From: Beijerinckiaceae bacterium
Lineage (GTDB): Bacteria > Pseudomonadota > Alphaproteobacteria > Rhizobiales > Beijerinckiaceae
Direction of reading: 5' to 3'
NCBI GenBank assembly: GCA_027311205.1
Contig: DAICZI010000046.1
Location: 1-9,363, forward strand
DNA length: 9,363 bases
Positions 1 through 6,430 of the stretch are shown piece after piece. The position numbers and the translations under genes were made by a program. Every line of letters starts with the position of its first letter. Position 1 is the first letter of the stretch. Below the pieces are notes generated by a model that was not told the origin of the DNA, ran no database searches, and worked only from the letters and a program-made list of their open reading frames with translations.

Positions 1-340
1 TCCGGATACACTGGCCCAGGTGCGCGCCTTGAGCGCCCATCCGGCCTTCGCATGGACGAACCCCAACCGGGTGCGAGCGCTGATCGGTGCCTTCGTCAAC
101 GGTAACCATCGTGGCTTTCATGCCGTTGATGGCTCGGGCTACGCCTTCCTTGCAGAATGCGTGCTGCGCCTGGATGGCGCGAATCCTCAAGTCGCGGCGC
201 GGCTGCTTTCGGCGATGCGTAGCTGGAAAATGATGACACAACGTCACTGCAACCAGGCTTTGGCGGCCCTCAAGACCATTGCCGGACAGTCGATCCTGTC
301 CGCCGATGTCCGCGATATCGTCACCCGCATGCTGGCTTAA
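1..340 (+). CDS. pepN: Aminopeptidase N, C-terminal end (partial)
   Basis: This is the last 112 codons of an M1-family zinc aminopeptidase. The 5' part, with the catalytic HExxH region, lies outside the window. The frame is open from base 2, and the stop is the TAA at 338-340. The visible part reads HPAFAWTNPNRVRALIGAF, then FHAVDGSGYAFLAE and VLRLDGANPQVAARLL, which is the conserved end of the C-terminal helical domain of bacterial PepN (the DUF3458 C-terminal region). PepN is a cytoplasmic exopeptidase that removes N-terminal residues from peptides during protein turnover. The GTG at 20 is an internal Val codon, not a start. Recognition rests on the NPNRVR and DGSGY blocks. No terminator with a T-tract follows it. 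Confidence 0.9.
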   Translation, partial: PDTLAQVRALSAHPAFAWTNPNRVRALIGAFVNGNHRGFHAVDGSGYAFLAECVLRLDGANPQVAARLLSAMRSWKMMTQRHCNQALAALKTIAGQSILSADVRDIVTRMLA

Positions 341-517
341 GAAGTTGTTCATGTTTTGATTCTGTTTCATTGCGTGAGAACAAAAAAATGAACAAAAACT
401 TACGATTTTTTTCATAAAACCCTCTGGACAAACCACGCAAATCGGATTCTTATCGCGCTTGAGTCTGAAATAAAGCGGCACTTTGGTTCGGACATCAACA
501 AATTTCTGGGGTTTGAC
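341..517 (+). promoter_or_regulatory. AT-rich gap between pepN and the PAS kinase
   Basis: This 177-bp spacer is much richer in A/T than its surroundings, especially at 341-420. It holds an 8-bp inverted repeat, TTGTTCAT at 345-352 and ATGAACAA at 388-395. Shorter complementary arms lie inside it (TTTT 354-357 with AAAA 384-387; TGTT 363-366 with AACA 379-382), so an imperfect hairpin is possible. GAACAAAAA occurs twice (378-386 and 390-398). It probably carries the promoter of the downstream kinase, but I could not place convincing -35 and -10 boxes. The A/T-only stem does not look like an intrinsic terminator. A weak Shine-Dalgarno (TGGGG, 507-511) precedes the ATG at 518. Confidence 0.35.
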
Positions 518-2602
518 ATGTCACACGCAAACGTGGGCGGCGCATCCGCGCGCCGAGGCGAGCGTTCGCATGCGTTGTTTGTACCAAATGTTGTTATTGG
601 ACTTGGCCGACTTAAATCCGTGCTTGCAGGCAATTACGCCTATGTATGCGCAGGAGCCATCAGCCTCTATATCTGCGCCTTTAGCTATGCAACCTGGGCA
701 CAAATACTGGATGTCCAGCAATCAATGGTTCGCTCGACACATGAAGGCGGACACTTTATTTCAATCATTTCAACACGAAACGCCACTGATCTCATCAGCA
801 TGAATGTCACGGCGGTTCTTGTGCTCAGCACCATAACGTTTTTGCTGATGCGCGAGATCGGTCGCAATCACCAGGCTACCCTGTTCCATAAGAAGCAATT
901 GATCCGCATTGAAAAAGTCCTGGCGCGCGGCCACGCAGGCCTGATCGACTGGAACCTTACGGGGTCAAAACTGACGCTGTCATCGTCGCTGGGGGCGCTG
1001 CTTGGCAACGGCCAATTGCACACGCTCCTGACATCGAGCGCATTTCTGGCACAAATCCACCCCGATGATGCGCCGGTTTTCAACGACAGCCTGAACCGCG
1101 CCGTGGCACGAAACGTCTTTGACCACCAGGTGCGCCTGCGTGAAGGCGACGGCAGTTGGCGCTGGTTCCGCCTGCGCGCCGATGTGGTTGAAACCGCCCC
1201 GACCGGCGACATCCATCTTGTTGGCATCGTCATGGACATCAGCGAGCAGATGCACCTGATCAAGCAGACCAACACCGCCAATGCGCGGCTGGGCGATGCG
1301 ATTGAAGCCATCTCCGAAGCCTTTGTCTTGTGGGACAAGGACAACCGGCTGGTCACCTGCAACAGCAAATACCGCAGCCTGCATGGCCTGGGCCTTGCCG
1401 ACACGCTCCAGGGCACGGCCTATAGCCTGATCCGCGATCGCACCACCTTGCCGGAGATCGAGGCCAGTTCAAGCCTTGACCATGACCCCCATGCGCACAG
1501 CCAGTCCTGCATCGCCGAACTGAAAGATGGCCGTTGGCTGCAAATCAACGAGCGCCGCACCGCAGATGGCGGCTATGTCTCGGTGGGGGTCGACATCACC
1601 GCGCTGAAACAGAACGAAGCCAAGTTGCTGCATTCGGAGCGGCAATTGACCACCATGGTCGCCGACCTGCGTCGCTCGCGTCAGCATCTGGAAATGCAGG
1701 CCCAGCAGCTTGCCGACCTTGCCGAACGCTATCTCGAACAGAAAGCCGAGGCCGAAAGCGCCAATCTGGCCAAGTCAGAATTTCTGGCCAATATGAGCCA
1801 CGAATTGCGCACCCCGCTCAACAGCATCATCGGCTTTTCCGAAATGATGCAACATCAGATCCACGGGCCGCTTGGCTCCAGCTATTATCACGGCTATTGC
1901 GACGATATTGCTGTCGGCGGGCGTCGCCTGCTGGCGATGATTTCAGACATTCTAGACATGGCCAATCTGGAGTCAGGTGCCATCCAAATCCGCCCGGCCC
2001 ATATTGAGGTCACACCCGTCATCATGGCCGTGGCCGCTGAACTGGGGCCGCTCGCTGACAAAAAAGCTCTGACCCTGCGCGCGTCTTGTGAAGACTGCAT
2101 CGAACTCGTGGCCGATGCCGACGCGCTGCGCAAAATCCTTGGGGCACTGTTGCGCAATGCCATCAAATTCACACCGCAACATGGCGTCGTGCGGCTCTCC
2201 GCCTATGGCTGCGGCAAGGACGTGGTGTTCGAAATTGAAGATACCGGCCCCGGCATGGCGGCTACCGCGCTGAACAACATCGGCAACCCCTTTGCAGCGC
2301 ACGGCGCGGTGATGCCTGATGGCATGAAGGGTACGGGCCTTGGGCTTTCAATCGCTCGCGCTTTGGTTGATCTGCACAAGGGCGACATCAAAGTGCACTC
2401 CACCGAAGGCGTCGGCACCCTGATCGAGGTGCGCCTGCCTGCCGCGCCCAGCTTCGGCACGGCGAGGCCCGTCGCGCAAATCCGCCGCTCGCCGCGGCCA
2501 AGATCGAGCGGGGGCCCGCCACCAGCTTTGCCCCGGATGTCGCAACATCCGCAGGCAGGCGCAGGGTCGCGGCAAGGCCAGGGTCGGCGTTATCCAGACT
2601 GA
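518..2602 (+). CDS. Membrane sensor histidine kinase with two PAS domains
   Basis: A 694-residue hybrid-free sensor kinase that should autophosphorylate on His and pass phosphate to an unidentified response regulator. Two membrane segments lie near residues 38-60 and 95-113. A PAS_3-like domain (about 130-245, with HPDD and GSWRWFRLR) and a second PAS domain (about 258-366, ending GVDITALK) follow. A coiled-coil linker covers 367-418. The HisKA domain has the H-box FLANMSHELRTPLNSIIGF with His428, and its sequence resembles the PleC/DivJ/PdhS-like alphaproteobacterial group. The ATPase domain shows the N-box (Asn547), G1 DTGPGM (575-580) and G2 GTGLGL (605-610), so it looks active. The family core ends at IEVRLPA (about residue 642, base 2443). 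The remaining 52 residues are a Pro/Arg/Gln-rich tail that runs antisense into the neighbouring kinase gene. The start at 518 has a weak SD. Its signal is unknown. Confidence 0.88.
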   Translation: MSHANVGGASARRGERSHALFVPNVVIGLGRLKSVLAGNYAYVCAGAISLYICAFSYATWAQILDVQQSMVRSTHEGGHFISIISTRNATDLISMNVTAVLVLSTITFLLMREIGRNHQATLFHKKQLIRIEKVLARGHAGLIDWNLTGSKLTLSSSLGALLGNGQLHTLLTSSAFLAQIHPDDAPVFNDSLNRAVARNVFDHQVRLREGDGSWRWFRLRADVVETAPTGDIHLVGIVMDISEQMHLIKQTNTANARLGDAIEAISEAFVLWDKDNRLVTCNSKYRSLHGLGLADTLQGTAYSLIRDRTTLPEIEASSSLDHDPHAHSQSCIAELKDGRWLQINERRTADGGYVSVGVDITALKQNEAKLLHSERQLTTMVADLRRSRQHLEMQAQQLADLAERYLEQKAEAESANLAKSEFLANMSHELRTPLNSIIGFSEMMQHQIHGPLGSSYYHGYCDDIAVGGRRLLAMISDILDMANLESGAIQIRPAHIEVTPVIMAVAAELGPLADKKALTLRASCEDCIELVADADALRKILGALLRNAIKFTPQHGVVRLSAYGCGKDVVFEIEDTGPGMAATALNNIGNPFAAHGAVMPDGMKGTGLGLSIARALVDLHKGDIKVHSTEGVGTLIEVRLPAAPSFGTARPVAQIRRSPRPRSSGGPPPALPRMSQHPQAGAGSRQGQGRRYPD
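2388..2602. other. Antisense overlap of two sensor-kinase genes
   Basis: Two convergent kinase frames share these 215 bp. The conserved ATPase core of the + strand kinase ends near 2443, and that of the - strand kinase ends near 2550. Neither frame has a stop in the 106 bp between. Each therefore reads on through the end of the other and gains about 50 residues of non-family sequence: residues 643-694 of the + strand protein and 458-510 of the - strand protein. Codon first positions are opposite each other, so the wobble base of each frame sits opposite the second codon base of the other. The likely origin is a deletion joining two 3' ends (inference). Confidence 0.8.
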
Positions 2603-3920
2603 GCGTTCCGCCATGAAGCCGGGCCACGGCTTCCGCCAAAGCGAGGCCCATGCCGGAGCCCGGCGTGCTGCGCGAGGCTTCCAGCCGCACAAACCGCTGC
2701 TTCACCCGCTCAAGATCAGTCGGAGCTATCCCCATGCCACGATCCCGCACGGTGATCGTCACCTCATGGTTGAGGCGGGCGCATGTGACACTGATATGAA
2801 CCGGCGTCCCGTCGCGTCCGGCGCCATAATTCAGGGCATTGATGATCAGATTGCTGATCGCCTGCCCCAGCAATTCCCGGCTGCCGCGCACTTGCAGTCC
2901 GGCCATGCTGTGCAGATCCAGCGTCCCGCCCGCCTCCTCCACCATCGGTTGATAGAGTTCGACGCAAGCCTCCACGGCCTCGCCGACATCACAAGGCACC
3001 AAAGCCTCGCCTCCGGCACCAGCTTCCACCCGCGCGATTTGCAGCAACGCATTAAACACCGCCAGAAGCCGGTCGGATTCAACAATCACTTGCTCCAGCG
3101 CCGCCTCATGGTCCTCCTTGGCATCAAACTGCGACAGGGCCTGCTCGGCGCGGTTGCGCAGCCGGGTCAACGGCGTTTTCAAATCATGGGCGATATTGTC
3201 GGTTACTTCCCGCATCTCGGTCATCAGCTTGTTGATGCGATCCAGCATGGCATTGAGATTTTGCGCCAGCCGGTCAAACTCGTCCTGGCTCCCGGCCTGC
3301 GGCAGGCGCTGATCGAGATTGCCCGCCATGATTTCCGCCGCAGAGGCGCTCATCGCATCAATGCGGCTCAGGACGCGGCGCGCCAGCAGCAGGCCACCGA
3401 TCAAGCCCAGCGCTCCCAGCGCCCCCAGCGACACCAGGAAACTGCGGGCAAAAATGGCGCGCAACGCCTCGCGATCAGCCATGTCGCGCCCCACCAGCAG
3501 ATGAAAGCCGCCCGGCAATGAAAATATCCGGGCCAGGGCCACATGCCGGGCCACCGTTTCACCCGGTCGCTCATAGCTGGTCTCCACCGCCCCCGGTTTA
3601 TTGAGCAGGCGCGGCGGCAGGGCTGCAATATTCCCCGCCAGCACCTGCCCCGCCGGATCGGTCAGGAGGTAAAGCGATGATCCCGGCTGACGCGCCCGCT
3701 TTTCCAGCGTCGAATAAAGCCCCTGCAAGCCACCCTGCGCATATTGCTCGGACAGGCCCTTGATTTCCTCATTGACGGTCGCGGCAATCTGCTGGTCGAT
3801 GATTTGCTCGACCTCCCAACCAACGCTGACCAGCACCAGCGCGGATCCAAGGGCGAAGATCACCACATAGAGCAGCACCAGCCGGAACGATGTGCTGGCG
3901 ATGAGTTTAGCGCGCGCCAT
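2388..3920 (-). CDS. HAMP-containing sensor histidine kinase
   Basis: A 510-residue inner-membrane kinase and the likely partner of the OmpR-type regulator just upstream. Membrane segment 1 (about 13-33) and segment 2 (about 159-180) flank a periplasmic sensor region of about 125 residues that includes SSLYLLTDPAGQVLAGN. A HAMP linker follows (about 180-233). The HisKA H-box is DNIAHDLKTPLTRLRNRAE with His245. The ATPase domain has the N-box ISNLIINALNYG (Asn357/Asn361), G1 DRGMGI (393-398) and G2 GSGMGL (421-426). All catalytic motifs are present. The ATG at 3918-3920 overlaps the regulator's 3' end by 14 bp and has no obvious SD of its own, so translation is probably coupled. The last family-like strand is TLRLPA near residue 457. 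Residues 458-510 are Arg/Ser/Gly-rich read-through sequence antisense to the opposing PAS kinase. The stimulus cannot be read from the sequence. Confidence 0.9.
   Translation of the reverse strand: MARAKLIASTSFRLVLLYVVIFALGSALVLVSVGWEVEQIIDQQIAATVNEEIKGLSEQYAQGGLQGLYSTLEKRARQPGSSLYLLTDPAGQVLAGNIAALPPRLLNKPGAVETSYERPGETVARHVALARIFSLPGGFHLLVGRDMADREALRAIFARSFLVSLGALGALGLIGGLLLARRVLSRIDAMSASAAEIMAGNLDQRLPQAGSQDEFDRLAQNLNAMLDRINKLMTEMREVTDNIAHDLKTPLTRLRNRAEQALSQFDAKEDHEAALEQVIVESDRLLAVFNALLQIARVEAGAGGEALVPCDVGEAVEACVELYQPMVEEAGGTLDLHSMAGLQVRGSRELLGQAISNLIINALNYGAGRDGTPVHISVTCARLNHEVTITVRDRGMGIAPTDLERVKQRFVRLEASRSTPGSGMGLALAEAVARLHGGTLSLDNADPGLAATLRLPADVATSGAKLVAGPRSILAAASGGFARRASPCRSWARQAGAPRSGCRRLRWSAL
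2534..2551. other. Perfect 7-bp hairpin at the kinase junction
   Basis: CGGATGT (2534-2540) and ACATCCG (2545-2551) form a perfect stem closed by the tetranucleotide CGCA. It sits at the edge of the - strand kinase's conserved core. It could act as a weak bidirectional transcription barrier for the convergent genes, but no T-tract follows it on either strand, so an intrinsic terminator is not supported. Confidence 0.3.
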
Positions 3921-4590
3921 CGCGGATCATATAGCCCGCGCCACGCACGGTCTGGAGGCAGGGCTCGGCTTCGCCCTTGTCGATTTTGGCGCGCAGCCGC
4001 GAAATATGAACATCAATCACATTGGTTTGCGGATCAAAATGATAGTCCCAGACATGCTCCAGCAGCATGGTGCGCGTCACCACCTGCCCGGCATGTTTCA
4101 TCAAATATTCAATCAGCCGGAATTCGCGCGGCTGCAACGGAATATCCCGCCCTGCCCGGCTGAGCGTGCGCGACATGCGATCGAGCACCAGCGGGCCGGC
4201 ACGGTAGGCTGCGCTGTCACTGGCCGCTGGCTGCCTGCGGCGCATCAGCACTTCGATCCGCGCCAGCAGTTCGGAAAATGAATAGGGCTTGGCAAGATAA
4301 TCGTCGCCCCCGGCCCGCAGGCCTTTGACCCGATCATCGACCTGGCCCAGCGCCGAAAGAATCAAGACCGGCGTTTCAACTTTCTGCTCGCGCAATCCGC
4401 CAATCAACGACAGACCATCCAGTTTGGGCAGCATCCGGTCGACGATCAGCACATCATAAGCCCCGTCCCGCGCCATAGCATAGCCGTCCAGCCCATTATG
4501 GGCGGCATCGGCCACATGCCCGACTTCGCGCAGGGACTTGACCAGAAACGCGGCGGTCTCCCGATCATCTTCAATCACAAGTAAGCGCAT
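3907..4590 (-). CDS. OmpR-family response regulator
   Basis: A 227-residue DNA-binding response regulator. The receiver domain (about 1-118) has the acidic pair Asp8/Asp9, the phospho-acceptor Asp51 in VDRMLPKLDG, Ser79 and Lys101 in KPYSF. A winged-helix effector domain (about 130-224) carries REFRLIEYLM and a recognition region around VIDVHISRLRAKID, ending VRGAGYMI. When phosphorylated by the coupled kinase it should bind direct repeats and switch target promoters; the targets are unknown. Its sequence closely resembles regulators that, from memory, lie beside degP and glnE in rhizobia, but neither gene is present here. The start at 4590 has AGGA a few bases upstream. The 126 bp between it and fpg show no convincing promoter or terminator, so co-transcription with fpg cannot be excluded. 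Confidence 0.93.
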   Translation of the reverse strand: MRLLVIEDDRETAAFLVKSLREVGHVADAAHNGLDGYAMARDGAYDVLIVDRMLPKLDGLSLIGGLREQKVETPVLILSALGQVDDRVKGLRAGGDDYLAKPYSFSELLARIEVLMRRRQPAASDSAAYRAGPLVLDRMSRTLSRAGRDIPLQPREFRLIEYLMKHAGQVVTRTMLLEHVWDYHFDPQTNVIDVHISRLRAKIDKGEAEPCLQTVRGAGYMIRDGAR

Positions 4591-4716
4591 GGCATCCTTG
4601 GTGGGTCATTCCCGCAGGAAACGCAACCGTGCGGGCCTTCAAATAAGGTGTTCCTATAGCCCAAACTGCGGCCTTTTTGCGCCGAAATTCGCAAGGCGAC
4701 CCTGTGCAAGTTCAGA

Positions 4717-5568
4717 TCATACCTGGCAGGAAGCACAGTAAAACGTCGAGCGGCCAGCCTGCACAATGCGCTCGATGGTGCCGGTGCAGCCTGTGGTGTC
4801 GCAACCGGCACCCTCGCGATCGTAGGCGCGAAAGCCATGCTGAAAATAGCCGAGCGCCCCATCGGCCTGGCGATGGTCACGCAGCGACGAGCCTCCCGCC
4901 GCGATGGCCTCCTCCAGCACGCCACGAATTTCGCGAACCAGGCGCACGGCCTCGCTGGCCTTGAGCGTGCCCGCCGCCCGCAACGGCGACAGCCGCGCCC
5001 GGTGCAGCGCCTCGCAGACATAAATATTGCCAAGTCCGGCCACCAGCCGCTGGTCAAGCAGCGCGGCTTTCAGCGGTGCGGCTTTGCCCGCCAGCATGGC
5101 CCGCAATTTTGCCCCGTCCAAAGCCGAATCAAACGGCTCAAGGCCAAGCGCGGCAAAAAACCGGCAAGTCGCCAAACCATCGCGCCGCACCAGATCCATG
5201 AAGCCGAAGCGGCGCGGATCATTATACGTGATGGTCGCGCCGGAATTCAGCACAAACATGACATGATCATGCGGCGCTCCTGCGCCGCGCGGATGGTGAA
5301 ATTCGCCGATCGGGCTTTCATCCAGCCGAAATGAGCCACTCATGCCGAGGTGCATGATCAGCGCCTGGCCATCATCAAGCCCGGCCACCAGATATTTGGC
5401 GCGGCGTTCCAGCGCCTCGACCCGGCGACCCGTGAGACGCGCGGCAAAATCAACCGGAAACGCAAAGCGCAGATTGGCGCGGCGCTGCACCACGCTGGTG
5501 ATGGTCGCGCCAACCAGCGCGCCGGCCAGTCCGCGCCGCACTGTTTCAACCTCGGGCAATTCCGGCAT
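4717..5568 (-). CDS. mutM: Formamidopyrimidine-DNA glycosylase
   Basis: Bifunctional base-excision repair enzyme (Fpg/MutM) that removes 8-oxoguanine and formamidopyrimidines and cleaves the abasic site; 283 residues, normal for the family. It begins [10 protein letters not shown], where Pro2 is the Schiff-base nucleophile and Glu3 the acid. That fixes the start at the second of two adjacent ATG codons (5566-5568), with GGAG 6 nt upstream. A longer frame from 5625 is therefore not used. Other conserved parts are Lys58, HLGMSGS (73-79), NDPRRFG (116-122), the helix-two-turn-helix with GLGNIY (178-183), and [10 protein letters not shown]. The C-terminal zinc finger uses Cys256, Cys261, Cys278 and Cys281 around GRSTFYC. 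The first pair is spaced C-x4-C, which I recall as usual for alphaproteobacterial Fpg. It is divergent from ubiE. Confidence 0.96.
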   Translation of the reverse strand: MPELPEVETVRRGLAGALVGATITSVVQRRANLRFAFPVDFAARLTGRRVEALERRAKYLVAGLDDGQALIMHLGMSGSFRLDESPIGEFHHPRGAGAPHDHVMFVLNSGATITYNDPRRFGFMDLVRRDGLATCRFFAALGLEPFDSALDGAKLRAMLAGKAAPLKAALLDQRLVAGLGNIYVCEALHRARLSPLRAAGTLKASEAVRLVREIRGVLEEAIAAGGSSLRDHRQADGALGYFQHGFRAYDREGAGCDTTGCTGTIERIVQAGRSTFYCASCQV

Positions 5569-5673
5569 CATGGGCTCCGAGGCGCACTGCGGCGTTTTTG
5601 CCGCTCGAAGCGCGCTGCTTGCCATAGCCAGCGGGCGCTGGTGCGGCTATATCCTTTGCGTAAGGTGGAATTC
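5569..5673. promoter_or_regulatory. Divergent fpg / ubiE promoter region
   Basis: This 105-bp gap must hold both outward promoters. On the + side TATATC (5648-5653) is a reasonable -10, with only a weak -35 (TAGCCA, 5625-5630) at 17 bp spacing. The better TTGCCA at 5619-5624 is too far away. The ubiE Shine-Dalgarno AAGGTGG (5662-5668) is strong and 5 nt from the ATG. For fpg only the SD is clear; I could not place its promoter. Confidence 0.4.
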
Positions 5674-6426
5674 ATGAGCACGCAAGATACCCATTTTGGA
5701 TTTGAGCAGATCCCGCTGGCCGACAAGCAGGCGCGGGTCGATGATGTGTTTCACAAGGTCGCCTCGCGCTATGACCTGATGAATGATCTGATGTCCGGCG
5801 GCCTCCACCGGGCATGGAAAGACGCGATGGTTACAGAGGTGAACCCGCGTTCCCGCACCAATTTTCAGCATCTGGATGTTGCGGGCGGCACCGGCGATGT
5901 TGCCTTTCGCGTTGCCAGGGCGGGGGGGCCAACCACCCGCGTCACCGTGCTCGATATCAATGCCGACATGCTGGCCGTTGGGCGCGAGCGCGCTGAACAG
6001 CGCCACCTCCTGGAGCAATTGACCTTCGTTGAAGCCAATGCCGAGGCGCTCCCGCTACCCGACAACTTCTTTGATGCCTACACCATCGCCTTCGGCATTC
6101 GCAACGTGCCGCGCATTGATCTGGCCTTGGCCGAGGCCTACCGCGTGCTCAAACGTGGCGGCCGCCTGCTGTGTCTTGAATTCAGCCAGGTCGACGTGCC
6201 CGGCCGCGACAGGATTTACGATGCCTTCTCGTTCAACCTCATTCCGGCCATGGGGCGGATGGTGACCGGTGATGCCGCACCCTATCAATATCTGGTGGAA
6301 TCAATCCGCCAGTTTCCCGACCCTGACCGGTTTGCCGGGATGATTGCGGCTGCTGGCTTCCAACGCGCCCGCTTCACACGGCTCACCGGCGGCATCGTCG
6401 CGTTGCACTCAGGCTGGAAGCTCTGA
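5674..6426 (+). CDS. ubiE: Demethylubiquinone/demethylmenaquinone C-methyltransferase
   Basis: SAM-dependent C-methyltransferase (UbiE/COQ5) that adds the ring methyl in ubiquinone synthesis; 250 residues, usual length. The family signature [17 protein letters not shown] is at 33-49. SAM motif I is LDVAGGTGD (67-75), the acidic residue closing strand 2 is in VLDINADML (92-100), and FGIRNV (140-145) and [14 protein letters not shown] (158-171) form the second signature. The C-terminus [12 protein letters not shown] is typical. The ATG at 5674 is chosen because AAGGTGG lies 5 nt upstream and the family N-terminus starts there; the frame is open further upstream only as a shadow across fpg. It heads a two-gene operon with ubiB, both for the same pathway. 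Confidence 0.96.
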   Translation: MSTQDTHFGFEQIPLADKQARVDDVFHKVASRYDLMNDLMSGGLHRAWKDAMVTEVNPRSRTNFQHLDVAGGTGDVAFRVARAGGPTTRVTVLDINADMLAVGRERAEQRHLLEQLTFVEANAEALPLPDNFFDAYTIAFGIRNVPRIDLALAEAYRVLKRGGRLLCLEFSQVDVPGRDRIYDAFSFNLIPAMGRMVTGDAAPYQYLVESIRQFPDPDRFAGMIAAAGFQRARFTRLTGGIVALHSGWKL

Positions 6427-6430
6427 TATT

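Noticed and set aside
341..420. Intrinsic terminator of pepN
   Set aside because: The stem is A/T-only and imperfect; the T-run at 405-412 does not directly follow a stable GC stem.
2590..2598. TTATCCAGA, one mismatch from a DnaA box
   Set aside because: It is a single imperfect site inside coding sequence, with no cluster of boxes or AT-rich unwinding region; fpg being near the origin in some relatives is not enough.
2613..3521. A 302-codon open frame on the + strand
   Set aside because: It lies wholly antisense to the conserved kinase gene on the - strand, has no recognisable domain, and is rich in Gln/His/Arg as expected for a shadow frame.
4591..4716. Terminator or promoter between fpg and the regulator gene
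   Set aside because: A TTGCG/CGCAA stem and a TATAGG box were seen on the - strand, but no matching T-run or -35 box at usable spacing.
5569..5625. Longer start for fpg with 19 extra residues
   Set aside because: Fpg needs Pro at position 2 after Met removal, so translation must begin at the ATG ending at 5568, which also has a proper SD.
5350..5673. Upstream extension of the ubiE frame
   Set aside because: It is antisense to fpg, has no family similarity, and the ATG at 5674 has a strong SD.
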